64,000 nucleotides of DNA from Hyphomicrobiales bacterium (GTDB lineage: Bacteria > Pseudomonadota > Alphaproteobacteria > Rhizobiales > Aestuariivirgaceae): the NCBI GenBank assembly GCA_025359265.1, contig JANYHB010000055.1, positions 21,193 through 85,192 on the forward strand, in the 5' to 3' direction. The notes below the pieces were generated by a model. That model had not been told where the DNA came from and did no database searches. It worked only from the letters and a program-made list of their open reading frames with translations. The position numbers and the translations under genes are program-made. Of this stretch, positions 1 to 8,943 are shown one piece after another (positions within the stretch are counted from its first letter, which is position 1; every line of letters begins with the position of its first letter).

Positions 1-811
1 CCGAATTGGTGAGATAACCACCTTCACCACGCGCACCTTCGGTGATTAAACAGCCCGCGCCATAGATGCCCGTGGGATGAAATTGCACAAACTCCATATC
101 CTGCAACGGCAGGCCAGCGCGCAGCACCATGGCATTGCCATCACCGGTGCACGTGTGGGCAGATGTGGCTGAGAAATACGCCCGCCCATAGCCGCCTGTG
201 GCCATTATCACTTGGGCCGCACGGAAGCGGTGCATAGTGCCATCTTCGATGTTCAGCGCAAGCAATCCACGGCACACACCTTTCTCCATGATAAGATCGA
301 GCGCGAAATACTCAATGAAAAAACTCGTGTCATAGCGCAGGCTCTGCCCATATAATGTGTGCAGCATGGCATGGCCGGTGCGGTCTGCCGCGGCACAGGT
401 GCGCTGCACGGGAGGCCCCTCACCCATATTCATCATGTGGCCGCCAAATGGGCGCTGATAAATCTTGCCGTCTTCCGTACGAGAAAACGGCATGCCGTAA
501 TGCTCAAGCTCATAAACCGCTGTGGGCGCATGGCGCACCAGATACTCAATCGCATCTTGGTCGCCCAACCAATCCGCACCCTTCACCGTGTCATACATAT
601 GCCACTGCCAAGAGTCAGGCCCCATGTTGGACAGAGAGGCGGCAATGCCGCCCTGTGCTGCAACAGTGTGTGAGCGCGTGGGGAAAACTTTTGAGATGCA
701 AGCCGTTTTCAAGCCGGATTGTGATGCCGCCAAGGCCGCACGAAGGCCAGACCCACCGGCCCCCACAACGACAACGTCAAACGTATGATCAGTAATGGGA
801 TAGGCCGCCAT
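1..811 (-). CDS. sdhA: Succinate dehydrogenase flavoprotein subunit, partial (C-terminus outside window)
   Basis: Catalytic FAD subunit of complex II, oxidising succinate to fumarate on the cytoplasmic side of the inner membrane and feeding the TCA cycle and respiratory chain. Read on the minus strand from ATG at 811, it begins [20 protein letters not shown], with a Rossmann GxGxxG motif. The segment [14 protein letters not shown] follows, which contains the His that carries covalent FAD (SHT), then QRPFGGH, and HPTGIYGAG near the edge. About 270 of the usual ~600 residues are visible. The start overlaps the sdhD stop by one base (TGATG), so sdhC-sdhD-sdhA is one operon. The frame is still open at base 1; sdhB presumably lies outside. 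Identification is very secure. Confidence 0.97.
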   Translation of the reverse strand, partial: MAAYPITDHTFDVVVVGAGGSGLRAALAASQSGLKTACISKVFPTRSHTVAAQGGIAASLSNMGPDSWQWHMYDTVKGADWLGDQDAIEYLVRHAPTAVYELEHYGMPFSRTEDGKIYQRPFGGHMMNMGEGPPVQRTCAAADRTGHAMLHTLYGQSLRYDTSFFIEYFALDLIMEKGVCRGLLALNIEDGTMHRFRAAQVIMATGGYGRAYFSATSAHTCTGDGNAMVLRAGLPLQDMEFVQFHPTGIYGAGCLITEGARGEGGYLTNS

Positions 812-1191
812 CAAACACCAAAATTCATTTTCAAAATTGCAAAAAGTGCCAAGGCTGCCAGCGCGAAAGCAAAAAAAGTGTTGAGCAAAAGCGCCATCAA
901 CTTCTTTGCCGTGCCGTGAACATAATCTTCAATCACCATCTGAATGCCCAATTTCATGTGCCAAAAAGTCGAAATGACTGCCAAGGACAATGCAATGGCA
1001 CAGAACGGGTTTTTCGCCGATGTCAGCACTGCCTGACGCGAGTGGCCCACATGCGCCACAATGAAATAAACCAGATAGATCGCAAGTGGAAAATTCGAAA
1101 CGGCAGTCAGGCGCTGCATCCGGAAATGCTCGGTGCCATCGTGCGCGGAGCCAAGCCCACGCACTTTGCCCAATTCAGTTTTCATGCTCAT
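811..1191 (-). CDS. sdhD: Succinate dehydrogenase membrane anchor subunit
   Basis: Small hydrophobic anchor of complex II, which with SdhC holds the catalytic SdhAB dimer in the membrane and shapes the heme/ubiquinone site. The start at 1191 ([20 protein letters not shown]) gives 126 residues and a 4-base ATGA overlap with the sdhC stop; longer upstream starts would run deep into sdh[13 protein letters not shown] matches the conserved N-terminus of alphaproteobacterial SdhD (quinone-site region). Three membrane segments follow (about residues 30-50, 57-80 and 95-120), with [16 protein letters not shown] between the second and third, which includes the region of a conserved His. It sits between sdhC and sdhA. 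Confidence 0.93.
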   Translation of the reverse strand: MSMKTELGKVRGLGSAHDGTEHFRMQRLTAVSNFPLAIYLVYFIVAHVGHSRQAVLTSAKNPFCAIALSLAVISTFWHMKLGIQMVIEDYVHGTAKKLMALLLNTFFAFALAALALFAILKMNFGV

Positions 1192-1571
1192 GGGCGCACA
1201 CCATAAGCGATAACCCAGATTAGAATGGTGAGAACCACCGACCCAATAAGGTTGGCACGCACCAGCCATTCCACCGTGGGCAAGGCAAAACCATGGCCAG
1301 TATCCCAAACGAAATGGCGCAATCCTCCCAGCATGTGATGCATTAAAGCCCAGGTCATGCCGAATAAAACCAGCTGTCCGAACCAGCTTTTCAATAAGCC
1401 CTGCACCAAATCGAAATAGCCATCAGATGTGGCGGCTGCAGAAAGCCACCACACAAACCCAAACATGCCCAAAGCCAGCCCCAGACCGGTGATGCGGTGC
1501 AGGATGGACATTGTCATGGACAGCATCGGTTTATAAATTTGCAGATGAGGAGAAAGGGGGCGCTGCGTCAT
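1188..1571 (-). CDS. sdhC: Succinate dehydrogenase cytochrome b556 subunit
   Basis: Membrane subunit of complex II that takes part in heme b binding and ubiquinone reduction. The 127-residue product starts MTQRPLSPHLQIYKPMLSM and carries the family signatures RPLSPHLQIY, SILHRITG and HHMLGGLRHFVWD, the last containing the heme-ligand His. Three transmembrane helices are evident. It is the first gene of the sdhC-sdhD-sdhA operon. The 93-base divergent gap to the next gene (1572-1664) must hold the promoter, but I see no convincing hexamers there. Confidence 0.96.
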   Translation of the reverse strand: MTQRPLSPHLQIYKPMLSMTMSILHRITGLGLALGMFGFVWWLSAAATSDGYFDLVQGLLKSWFGQLVLFGMTWALMHHMLGGLRHFVWDTGHGFALPTVEWLVRANLIGSVVLTILIWVIAYGVRP

Positions 1572-1664
1572 TATCCTGCCTTGAATTGGCGTTCACTGGC
1601 TGCTCAATAGCAAAACCGACAGCCAGAGCAAATCGGCATTTCGGCGCAGGGAAAGCGAGATCGC

Positions 1665-2369
1665 GTGAATAATGGCTCCCGCTTGGTGCGGGCTTTCATC
1701 CTTTTCGTCGCTCTTGGCATGATATTACTCATTGCAGCTCAATATCACTTCATTCGCTTTCCTGAACCCTACGACATCGGCAGCCCCCCAGATCTGCGCC
1801 AAAAGCCGGGCTGGCTTGCAAATCTGCGCTTGCGATCTCTGGAAGCTGATGCTCCAGCCTGCGCGGCCAGGCTTAGAGAGGCAGGGCTGGAACACATACT
1901 GCTTCCAGCCACCGACCCTTCGCGCCTCTGCCATCTTAAAAACACCGTCATGCTGCAGCGATTCTCTGCAGCGGCATTAAAGCCGGAGCAAACGCGATGC
2001 TCTATCGCAGCGCGGCTCTATCTGTGGGAGCGATTCGTGGTGCAACCGACGGCTAAAGCTCATTTCCACACTGGGGTGAAGGAAATCACCCATTTCGGAT
2101 CGTACAACTGCCGCACCATCCACAATTCATCACATATGAGCGAGCATGCTACGGCAAATGCCTTCGATATTTCTGGCTTCGTGTTAAAAAACGGCAAAAC
2201 AATTTCGGTGAAACGCGATTGGGCGGAAGGCGGCTCACAACAAGCGTTCATCCATGAGGTGAGAGACGGTCTCTGCCAATATTTCAACCTCACATTAAGC
2301 CCCGATTATAACGCCGACCATGCCGATCATTTCCATGTCGACATGGGCTGGGTGAAGGATTGTCGTTAG
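1665..2369 (+). CDS. Extensin-like C-terminal domain protein
   Basis: Likely envelope protein of 234 residues of the extensin-like family (Pfam Extensin-like_C), common in alphaproteobacteria and of unproven function. One N-terminal membrane anchor (about residues 10-27) precedes a periplasmic domain. The C-terminal half has the family's conserved blocks FGSYNCR, MSEHATANAFDISGF and HADHFHVDMG; the His/Asp spacing resembles M15-type metallopeptidases, so a cell-wall hydrolase-like role is possible but unproven. Cysteines (CR, LC near the end) could form disulfides. The start is GTG at 1665 after GGGAAAGCGAGA; no better ATG is available before the anchor. The stop overlaps the convergent gene at 2366 by four bases. 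Confidence 0.85.
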   Translation: MNNGSRLVRAFILFVALGMILLIAAQYHFIRFPEPYDIGSPPDLRQKPGWLANLRLRSLEADAPACAARLREAGLEHILLPATDPSRLCHLKNTVMLQRFSAAALKPEQTRCSIAARLYLWERFVVQPTAKAHFHTGVKEITHFGSYNCRTIHNSSHMSEHATANAFDISGFVLKNGKTISVKRDWAEGGSQQAFIHEVRDGLCQYFNLTLSPDYNADHADHFHVDMGWVKDCR

Positions 2370-2776
2370 AGTGTGGCAGGAGTGAACGTCGGCGTTCTTT
2401 CTCCCATGAGATAACGCAACACATCGCTGTAATCGAACGCCAGGGAAATTACCACTGTCACGCAGACCACAGTGATAATCCAGCGCGGCCATTTCGGCAA
2501 ATCACTTCGCTTCAGTTGCATGAAAAGATAGATCGCCAGCGGCGTCCAAAAAATAATGTGGGCCAAGCCCAAAAGCTTCACATAACCCATGTGTTCGTAA
2601 AGCCAACCGATGCCGTAACCCGCTGGAATGTTGGCCGCGAATGCCACTAAAGCCACCAAGCGACTTTGCCTCCAGATAAAAAGGGCAAGCGGCAACGCCA
2701 AGACCGCAAACAGCAGCCAATCCAACCACAAGCGCACCCAAAGTGGCTGATGGGCGATGGCGTCTGACAATGTCAT
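2366..2776 (-). CDS. Hypothetical membrane protein, four helices
   Basis: Unrecognised integral membrane protein of about 136 residues starting MTLSDAIAHQPLWVRLWLDW. Four hydrophobic stretches are visible (about residues 18-35, 39-55, 64-82 and 93-112), then a short polar tail (RTPTFTPATL). The ATG at 2776 is chosen because AAAGGAAATCAAA lies directly upstream; a longer open frame upstream to 2827 lacks support. It is convergent with the extensin-like gene and overlaps its stop. No catalytic motifs are seen, so no function is assigned. Confidence 0.7.
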   Translation of the reverse strand: MTLSDAIAHQPLWVRLWLDWLLFAVLALPLALFIWRQSRLVALVAFAANIPAGYGIGWLYEHMGYVKLLGLAHIIFWTPLAIYLFMQLKRSDLPKWPRWIITVVCVTVVISLAFDYSDVLRYLMGERTPTFTPATL

Positions 2777-2905
2777 TTTGATTTCCTTTCCGGTGCGACA
2801 TATAAGAAGCGGCGCGAACGTTATCAAATCACAATAAAGTTCGCGATTGATGCACGCACGGGCAAGCGGCGCGCTGGCATTTTTGTAGCAAAGCGAGCGT
2901 TAAGT

Positions 2906-3553
2906 TCAGGCCAAAACAATAAACCGGTCTGGCAATTCGTTCTTGTTTTCAATGCCCGCCGGAAAATGTTTGGCCAGCAACGCGCCGCAACGCTGCACCG
3001 CCAACACTATGGCATCTGCAGATTTTTTTTCACGCAACAAAGGCAACATCTCATCAATGATCGCCTGCCAATCGTGTTGATTCAATTTTTCAGAAATGGC
3101 CTTGTCGCCCACTATTTCTACATAGCGCTCCAACACAGAAACAAAAATCAAAACGCCTGTTCGCGCTTGTGTGGCAGACATATTGGTGGCCAAAAACTGG
3201 GCCGCAGCGTTGCGGTGGGCATATTTCCACATCATCGCTTTTGGCGTAACGGCATAGCGCAAGCGCGGCAAACTCAACAACAAGGACAGCGCAATAAAAA
3301 CCAAGAGCTGCGCCAGAAAAACTTGCCACACAGAAATGGTTGACCACGGCATGGAGCGAGAAAGCAATGGAACCAGCAGCGGAATAGCCAAGGCGCACGC
3401 TGCCGCAATATGAATGGGCACATGCACATAATCATCGCTGGCGCGTGCGGCCACGGCCACAATCTCGCCACTGGTGCTGCGCTCTGCCTTGGTAATCGCT
3501 TCCGACACTTTTCGGCATTGCGCCGCGGATAAATCATGACCGAAAATCAGCAT
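2906..3553 (-). CDS. TPM-domain membrane protein
   Basis: Second TPM_phosphatase-domain protein (the YgcG/Psb32/MOLO-1 fold family) of the lemA operon, about 215 residues, starting MLIFGHDLSAAQCRKVSEAI. The TPM domain is split by two adjacent membrane helices (about residues 47-65 and 74-95). The C-terminal half contains ATQARTGVLIFVSVLERYVE and GDKAISEKL, characteristic of the cytosolic-facing class of these proteins. ATG at 3553 follows the stop of the upstream gene by one base; the open frame extends further upstream only because the neighbour's Gly-rich tail is open in this frame too. The molecular function of such proteins in bacteria is unsettled. Confidence 0.8.
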   Translation of the reverse strand: MLIFGHDLSAAQCRKVSEAITKAERSTSGEIVAVAARASDDYVHVPIHIAAACALAIPLLVPLLSRSMPWSTISVWQVFLAQLLVFIALSLLLSLPRLRYAVTPKAMMWKYAHRNAAAQFLATNMSATQARTGVLIFVSVLERYVEIVGDKAISEKLNQHDWQAIIDEMLPLLREKKSADAIVLAVQRCGALLAKHFPAGIENKNELPDRFIVLA

Positions 3554-3554
3554 T

Positions 3555-4310
3555 TCACCACCCGCCGGAGGCGCCGCCGCCGCCAAAGCTGCCTCCACCT
3601 CCAGAAAATCCGCCACCCCCGGAAAACCCGCCGCCGCCGCTGCTCCAACTGCTGCCCGAGTTGCCACCGCCTGAGCCACCCATCGGTATGAAGCCTATGC
3701 CGCGCCCCCGCGATGTATTGAAAAAAATAATCAGTACAATGATGAAAAATATGACAAACGGCAAAGCATCGGCCAGACCCGCTTGCGGAACCGATTGGTT
3801 TTGCGCCGCTGCCACCACGGCAGCACCCTGCCCGCCAACCACTTTGATGATGTCATCGATGCCATTCCACAAGCCACCAACATAATCACCAGCCTTAAAC
3901 TTGGGCACCATGGTGTGGCTGATGATGACAGACGCCGTCGCATCGGTCAGATCGCCCTCCAACCCGTAGCCCACTTGAATTGAAACCTTGTGCTCATGCG
4001 GGGCAACCACGATGATTGCCCCATCATTTTTGCCCTTTTGGCCAAGCGCCCAACGCCGCCCTAATTCAACGCCGTAGAGGTTTATGTCATTGCCTTCAAG
4101 CGATGCCACAATCGCCACCGCCACTTGGTGGCCACTTGTTTGTTCATAAGTGGCCAGCTTGTTATCAAGAATTACGCGCTGGTCGGAGGTCAACACCCCC
4201 GCTTGATCCACAACGCGGCCCGTTAAAGCCGGATAGTTGGGCGCAGCAAAAACCAATGCCGTCATCACCAAAGTCATGACGGCAAATGTGATGGCCCGCA
4301 GTCGCAGCAT
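3555..4310 (-). CDS. TPM-domain protein with Gly-rich tail (YgcG family)
   Basis: Exported membrane-anchored protein of 251 residues. A signal peptide (about residues 1-22, ending VFAAP) precedes the TPM domain (about 25-160) with LTGRVVDQAGVLTSDQR and GYGLEGDLTDATAS, both family hallmarks. A single helix (about 184-200) is followed by a low-complexity tail of Gly/Ser repeats ending GGGGASGGW. The tail is typical of YgcG proteins encoded beside lemA, where it may mediate membrane or partner contacts. It lies between lemA (10-base gap) and the second TPM gene, in one operon. Confidence 0.88.
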   Translation of the reverse strand: MLRLRAITFAVMTLVMTALVFAAPNYPALTGRVVDQAGVLTSDQRVILDNKLATYEQTSGHQVAVAIVASLEGNDINLYGVELGRRWALGQKGKNDGAIIVVAPHEHKVSIQVGYGLEGDLTDATASVIISHTMVPKFKAGDYVGGLWNGIDDIIKVVGGQGAAVVAAAQNQSVPQAGLADALPFVIFFIIVLIIFFNTSRGRGIGFIPMGGSGGGNSGSSWSSGGGGFSGGGGFSGGGGSFGGGGASGGW

Positions 4311-4320
4311 CTAAATCAAC

Positions 4321-4920
4321 TCAAGTCTTGGGCTTGGTGAATTCAACCTTGGGCGCCTTGTCGTTGCCAGCATCAGCCGTAAAGGAGGCTGCCGGCTTGT
4401 AACTCGCATAGAAGGTTGACGCCCAGAAAGCGCCGGGGAATGTGACAAGTTCAGTATTATACGTCTGCACAGCATCAATATAATCCTTCCGCGCCACGGT
4501 GATGCGGTTTTCCGTACTTTCAAGCTGAGATTGCAGGGCCAAGAAATTGGCGTTTGATTTCAAATCAGGATAGTTTTCAGTGATCGAAAGCAGCTTGCCC
4601 AGCGCCTGGGAAAGCTGCCCCTGCGCCGCCTGATACTTCGCGAACTCTTCAGGGTTATTCACAATCTCAGGCGTCAACTGAATAGAGGTGGCCCTTGAAC
4701 GCGCCTCCGTCACTGCGGTTAGAACATCCTTTTCCTGCGCGGCATAGCCCTTCACCGTTTCAACCAAGTTCGGCACAAGATCAGCACGCCGCTGATATTC
4801 ATTCTGCACTTGGCCAAATTTGCCCTTCATCGCCTGGTCATATGTCGGAATGTTGTTGATGCCACAACCGGCCAGCGTAATCGCTACAAGGCCTAAAATC
4901 AGAAATTTTAGAATGCGCAT
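4321..4920 (-). CDS. lemA: LemA family lipoprotein
   Basis: LemA-family protein of 199 residues, predicted as an alpha-helical coiled bundle tethered to the membrane. The N-terminus has a lipobox (ITLAGCGIN; Cys at about residue 19), so the mature protein is probably a lipoprotein. The family block QNEYQRRADLVPNLVETVKG is followed by AQEKDVLTAVTEARS and YPDLKSN, and the canonical FPGAFWASTFY lies near the C-terminus. ATG at 4920 is preceded by AAAAGGGGGATTTC, a strong ribosome site. It is the first gene of the lemA-TPM-TPM operon. Family membership is secure; the biological role of LemA proteins is not well defined. Confidence 0.93.
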   Translation of the reverse strand: MRILKFLILGLVAITLAGCGINNIPTYDQAMKGKFGQVQNEYQRRADLVPNLVETVKGYAAQEKDVLTAVTEARSRATSIQLTPEIVNNPEEFAKYQAAQGQLSQALGKLLSITENYPDLKSNANFLALQSQLESTENRITVARKDYIDAVQTYNTELVTFPGAFWASTFYASYKPAASFTADAGNDKAPKVEFTKPKT

Positions 4921-4970
4921 GAAATCCCCCTTTTAACAGGCCGTACATATGTAACCGCCCTGCGACAAAA

Positions 4971-6098
4971 TCAAGTCTGGCGATGCTGCCAGGCCAAACT
5001 GATTAAAATCGGTACAAAACACATTGCCATGAAAAACGGTAACAGCCCAAGACCATAGCGATCGAATGCAAGGCCCGCCAACGGCGGAGCAACCACACCA
5101 CTCAGCCCCCATATTATTGAAACAAGTGATGAGGCCGCCACCATCTGTGTGCCCTTAAATTTATCACCCATCAGGGCAAAGCCGCCAAGATAAGTGCCAA
5201 AGGCTGTGGCACGCAGCAGAACAATGAGAGGCCATATCCAAACTGTGGTGATTAAGGGAATTTGTAAAACTGAAAATATCAAAGCCATGCCGGCGCAAAT
5301 TCCAATCACCCCGCGCCGGGACCAATGGTCCCCTGCATAGCCAATGGGAAAGAAAAATAAGATACAAGCCGCGATTCCAAAGGATAATAGCTGCGTGGCA
5401 GTGCCCGCACTAAAACCATTATGCACGGCATATAGTACAAAAAAAGTGAGGCTGAAAGCTTCAAAAAACGTCACGACAGCGACACACAGAAATGCGAACC
5501 TACCTTGGTTGGCAACGGCGATTAAAGGTGCTGGCTTCTCACCGTGGGCAGCTTCTGGTACTTTGAGCCTCACCATCAGGGCAAATGCGGCAGCCAGTGC
5601 TGCCACGCCGATCAACCAAGGCACCGGCCCTTGAAAGCCCACATATTTTATCAAGGATGGCCCAAGTGCAAAAGTGAGGGTTTGTGAAGTCATATAGCTT
5701 CCCATCACGCGCCCTCTGGCCTTGTCATCTGTGTTGGCCTGCAACCAACTCTCACCTGTTGTAAAAATTGTTGCCGTGCACAAGCCTGAAAAAAATCGGA
5801 TGGGAAACCAGCCGACAAGAGGTGAAGTGAAAGCGAACCCGATGCAAGTGAGCAACCCAACAGTGATTGCGCATAACACCAGAAAATGACTCTTCACATG
5901 TTGGCGCATCCGCACCAAACCCAGGCCGGCAATGAGCACGCCGGCCTGCCCGACCATCGTATTATTGCCGATAAGAAATTTGCTGGCACCTGCAGCATCC
6001 ATCGCTAACGGAATGACCTGCACCAACATGCCCATGGCTATATTGGCAGCACCCAGCGCCACAATAATGCCGAAGATCAGCCCGTTGTTGCGTGTCAC
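4971..6098 (-). CDS. MFS transporter
   Basis: Major facilitator superfamily permease of about 375 residues with roughly twelve hydrophobic segments. The loop after helix 2 reads LVRMRQHVKSHF, and GRVMGSYM and YAGDHWSRRG correspond to the usual MFS inter-helix motifs; the overall layout resembles YcaD-like transporters. Substrate unknown. I prefer GTG at 6098 because it gives a 4-base GTGA overlap with the osmC stop and starts MTRNNGLIFG; an alternative GTG at 6110 adds four residues. Translational coupling to the OsmC gene suggests co-expression. Confidence 0.8.
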   Translation of the reverse strand: MTRNNGLIFGIIVALGAANIAMGMLVQVIPLAMDAAGASKFLIGNNTMVGQAGVLIAGLGLVRMRQHVKSHFLVLCAITVGLLTCIGFAFTSPLVGWFPIRFFSGLCTATIFTTGESWLQANTDDKARGRVMGSYMTSQTLTFALGPSLIKYVGFQGPVPWLIGVAALAAAFALMVRLKVPEAAHGEKPAPLIAVANQGRFAFLCVAVVTFFEAFSLTFFVLYAVHNGFSAGTATQLLSFGIAACILFFFPIGYAGDHWSRRGVIGICAGMALIFSVLQIPLITTVWIWPLIVLLRATAFGTYLGGFALMGDKFKGTQMVAASSLVSIIWGLSGVVAPPLAGLAFDRYGLGLLPFFMAMCFVPILISLAWQHRQT

Positions 6099-6505
6099 GC
6101 GATGTGCCACTCATGCTCAAGGGTGGCGGTCTTCTCAAACATCTTAGAAGCCGAACAGTATTTCTCTTCGGAGAGCTTGATGGCGCGTTCAACTGCGGCG
6201 GGTTTCAAGTTTTCGCCCCTCAGGGTGTAAACCAACTTCACCTTCGTGAAAATCTTAGGGTCTTCTGCGGCACGCTCTGCTTCTAATGCCACTTCGCACG
6301 CTGTCACTTTTTCGCGGGATTTCTCCAAAATCATCACAACATCAAAGGCCGTGCAACCGCCCAAACCCATCAACATCATCTCCATGGGACGAACGCCAAG
6401 ATTGCGGCCACCATTTTCTGGCGCGCCGTCTAAAACTATGGCGTGTCCAGAGCCTGATTCCGCCACAAAGGTGCGGCCGTTCAACCAGGTTATTTTTGCT
6501 TTCAT
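6095..6505 (-). CDS. OsmC family protein
   Basis: OsmC/Ohr-fold protein of 136 residues, a likely thiol-dependent peroxidase or redox protein acting in the cytoplasm. Both family cysteines are present: GLGGCTAFDVV (Cys51) and EEKYCSASKM (Cys117). The motif order fits the YhfA-like OsmC group rather than Ohr. ATG at 6505 (MKAKITWLNG) is chosen because GAGGAACGAG lies just upstream; the frame stays open further up but that part would sit in the promoter region. Divergent from the MoaD-like gene (45 bases between starts) and coupled to the downstream MFS gene. Confidence 0.9.
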   Translation of the reverse strand: MKAKITWLNGRTFVAESGSGHAIVLDGAPENGGRNLGVRPMEMMLMGLGGCTAFDVVMILEKSREKVTACEVALEAERAAEDPKIFTKVKLVYTLRGENLKPAAVERAIKLSEEKYCSASKMFEKTATLEHEWHIA

Positions 6506-6550
6506 CTCGTTCCTCATTTCCAGTCTTGAAAAGTCATGATAAAGTGAGAC

Positions 6551-6820
6551 ATGGCCAAAGTCCATTTCACCTCGAATTTACGCAGGCATGTGGATTGCCC
6601 TTCGGTGGAGGTTGTGGCCAGCCACGTTCACCAAGCCCTTGAACAAGCATTTGCCAAAAACCAAAGGCTGAGAACCTATGTGCTGGATGATCAAGGCCAT
6701 TTGCGCAAACACATGCGCATTTTAGTGGATGGTGTGGCAGTAAAAGATCTGGAACATTTTAACGACGCCGTGCAGCCCACGTCGGAACTGTGGGTGATGC
6801 AGGCGCTTTCAGGAGGCTAA
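6551..6820 (+). CDS. MoaD/ThiS-like beta-grasp protein
   Basis: Small beta-grasp (ubiquitin-like) protein of 89 residues ending LWVMQALSGG. The terminal Gly-Gly is where MoaD and ThiS carry a thiocarboxylate, so this could be a sulfur carrier or a protein modifier. It has FTSNLRRHVDCP at the first strand and RILVDGVAVKDLEHFNDAV in the middle. No MoaE or ThiG partner lies nearby. It is directly followed, one base after its stop, by a BNR-repeat protein, a pairing I recall from other proteobacterial genomes, which argues for a shared role. Confidence 0.82.
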   Translation: MAKVHFTSNLRRHVDCPSVEVVASHVHQALEQAFAKNQRLRTYVLDDQGHLRKHMRILVDGVAVKDLEHFNDAVQPTSELWVMQALSGG

Positions 6821-6821
6821 C

Positions 6822-7928
6822 ATGCAAAAGCGAATTCTGGTTTCAACCCGCAAAGGGCTTTTTGAACTGGGCAAGGCAGCCAAGGGATGGGCCGTGAAAA
6901 CCGCCAGTTTCTTGGGCGATAATGTCACGCTGGCCTTGCATGACCCAAGAGACGGAACCGATTACGCGGCTATCAACCACGGGCATTTCGGCATTAAGCT
7001 TCACCGACGCGATAAAGACAAAAAGAAATGGGTAGAGATCGCCTCACCCAAATATCCCGAAAAGCCAGAGGGATTAGTGGATAAGGATGGCTGGGGCCGC
7101 GATGTTAAATGGTCAACCCAATTGATATGGGCGCTCGAAACCGGCGGCCCAAAACAAAACGGCACTCTCTGGGCAGGCACGATGCCGGGAGGGTTGTTCC
7201 GCTCTGATGATCGCGGCACAAGCTGGCATTTGATTGAAACTCTATGGCACCACCCAGATCGCAACAAATGGCTGGGCGGTGGCGCGGATATTCCGGGCAT
7301 TCATTCCATCTGCGTTGACCCACGTGATCCCAACACCTTGCGCGTGGCCGTTTCGTGTGGCGGCGTTTGGCGCACGCAAGACGCCGGCAAGACGTGGATC
7401 CAATCCGCCCATGGCATGTCGTTTGATGACGGCCCCAAAAGTGAGGCCGAAAGCCCTGACGCGCAAGATCCGCATATGATGGTGCAAAGCCCGTCTGACC
7501 CGGCAAAGTTCTGGGTGCAGCATCACGCTGGCATTTTCAAATCAGTGGATGACGCAAAAACGTGGACTCGCGTGCGTGCTACACCGTCCTCCTTCGGTTT
7601 TGGCGTTGTGGTTCACCCGAAAGACCCCAACACCGCGTGGTTCGTGCCTGGCATTAAAGATGAAAAGCGCATTCCCGTTGGCGGAGCTTTGATAGTGACG
7701 CGGACCAAAGATGGTGGAAAAACCTTCAAGAGCCTGAAAAAGGGGCTGCCGCAAAAGCACGCATATGACCTGATCTTCCGCCACGCGCTGGCATTGGATG
7801 ATACGGGCAGAAAGCTTGCTATGGGCTCAACTACCGGCAATATGTGGGTGAGCGAAAATTCTGGTGATGCCTGGAATATGGTGAGTGGGACTTTGCCGCC
7901 GGTGCACGCAATTCGGTTTGCAAACTGA
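6822..7928 (+). CDS. BNR/Asp-box beta-propeller protein
   Basis: Beta-propeller protein of 368 residues of the sialidase-like / VPS10-like family. Asp-box repeats (SxDxGxxW type) appear at SDDRGTSWHLIE, TQDAGKTWIQS, SVDDAKTWTRV, TKDGGKTFKSL and SENSGDAWNMV, evenly spaced along the chain. There is no signal peptide, so it is probably cytoplasmic. The catalytic residues of true sialidases are not evident, so enzyme activity should not be assumed. AGGAGGCTAAC precedes ATG at 6822, overlapping the end of the MoaD-like gene, which implies translational coupling. Confidence 0.82.
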   Translation: MQKRILVSTRKGLFELGKAAKGWAVKTASFLGDNVTLALHDPRDGTDYAAINHGHFGIKLHRRDKDKKKWVEIASPKYPEKPEGLVDKDGWGRDVKWSTQLIWALETGGPKQNGTLWAGTMPGGLFRSDDRGTSWHLIETLWHHPDRNKWLGGGADIPGIHSICVDPRDPNTLRVAVSCGGVWRTQDAGKTWIQSAHGMSFDDGPKSEAESPDAQDPHMMVQSPSDPAKFWVQHHAGIFKSVDDAKTWTRVRATPSSFGFGVVVHPKDPNTAWFVPGIKDEKRIPVGGALIVTRTKDGGKTFKSLKKGLPQKHAYDLIFRHALALDDTGRKLAMGSTTGNMWVSENSGDAWNMVSGTLPPVHAIRFAN

Positions 7929-8077
7929 TGGAACACCCACATTTCTCAACACCAATTAACCCTAACAATTCACTAAAATATTCAAACTGAGTGGAGCAAC
8001 ACCACGTTTTATGCAAAAATCTGCCTCGACAACTGAATTCGAAATCCATTTGCCAGTTTGTTCGAAAGGCTAATACC

Positions 8078-8875
8078 ATGCAACATGCAACTCCCCAAAC
8101 CGCGAAATCCCGCAATCGTGTTGTCTCGTTCCAGGTTAAAGAAAATCGAACCCGCACGCGTAACCTTGAAACTGCTGCACCGAAGTTGATGTCTGACCCA
8201 AGAGAAGTTTATCCAGAAGACAAACAACCCTTGGCTTCCCCGCAATCCGCTGTCAGTGCCCGGGTGCTGCAGGCCTTGCGCGACGATGCAGACCCTATGG
8301 CGTCTCTTTCAGACATTCGCAGCCTATTGGTTGGTCCAGCCGCGCGCGCGCAGGAAGCACGCATCGAAGAGCTTTTAGCCATCATGGAGGAAACGGACCG
8401 CAGCTATCAGCAGATATTCAAGAATCTGCATGCCCGTGGTGATGCTTTAACTGAAACCACCGAGATTATTAAACATGAAGTTGGCAAAACCAATGAGGCC
8501 GTTGTTAACGCCTCGGCCCAACACGACCAAAATCTTCTGCAAGCTTCACGCGAATTGGGGCATTCAATCAAAGAACTTTCGCAAAAATTCGAAAGTGACT
8601 TTCAAAAGCTGTTTGGAGATTTAACCAGCCGCATCGATAGCGTGGCCGCCAAATCTGCCAATGATAGTCAGGCCCTTTTGAATTTTGTCAACAACCGTAT
8701 GAGCGATCTTGAAAGCGCGGCATTTGCCAACGATGAACATGTTTCAGCGAAATTGGAGCATCGGATAGCAACGGTAGAGGCGGCCCTGAAGGCGCACCGC
8801 ATCAATGACCTTAACTCTATTTCTGATGGATTGGCTGATCTTTCTGATCGCGTCACAAAACTTCGCATGGCCTAA
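8078..8875 (+). CDS. Hypothetical coiled-coil protein
   Basis: Unrecognised 265-residue protein starting MQHATPQTAKSRNRVVSFQV. The N-terminal third is polar and probably disordered. From about residue 90 onward the sequence is alpha-helical with heptad-like spacing (for example EARIEELLAIMEETDRSYQQ and IATVEAALKAHRINDLNS), suggesting a long coiled coil. There is no membrane segment or signal peptide. The open frame begins at 7991, but ATG at 8078 has GAAAGGC nearby and is the better start. It stands alone between the BNR gene and the tRNA region. A structural or scaffold role is only a guess. Confidence 0.65.
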   Translation: MQHATPQTAKSRNRVVSFQVKENRTRTRNLETAAPKLMSDPREVYPEDKQPLASPQSAVSARVLQALRDDADPMASLSDIRSLLVGPAARAQEARIEELLAIMEETDRSYQQIFKNLHARGDALTETTEIIKHEVGKTNEAVVNASAQHDQNLLQASRELGHSIKELSQKFESDFQKLFGDLTSRIDSVAAKSANDSQALLNFVNNRMSDLESAAFANDEHVSAKLEHRIATVEAALKAHRINDLNSISDGLADLSDRVTKLRMA

Positions 8876-8943
8876 ACCAAGCTCAACGGCGCACTCACTG
8901 GTCCGTTGCAATGCATTTTGTAACGGAATTTTTTATTTACTCA

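Noticed and set aside
3556..3679. Extended start for the second TPM protein
   Set aside because: The extra Ala-rich residues are the frame-shifted shadow of the Gly-rich tail of the upstream gene.
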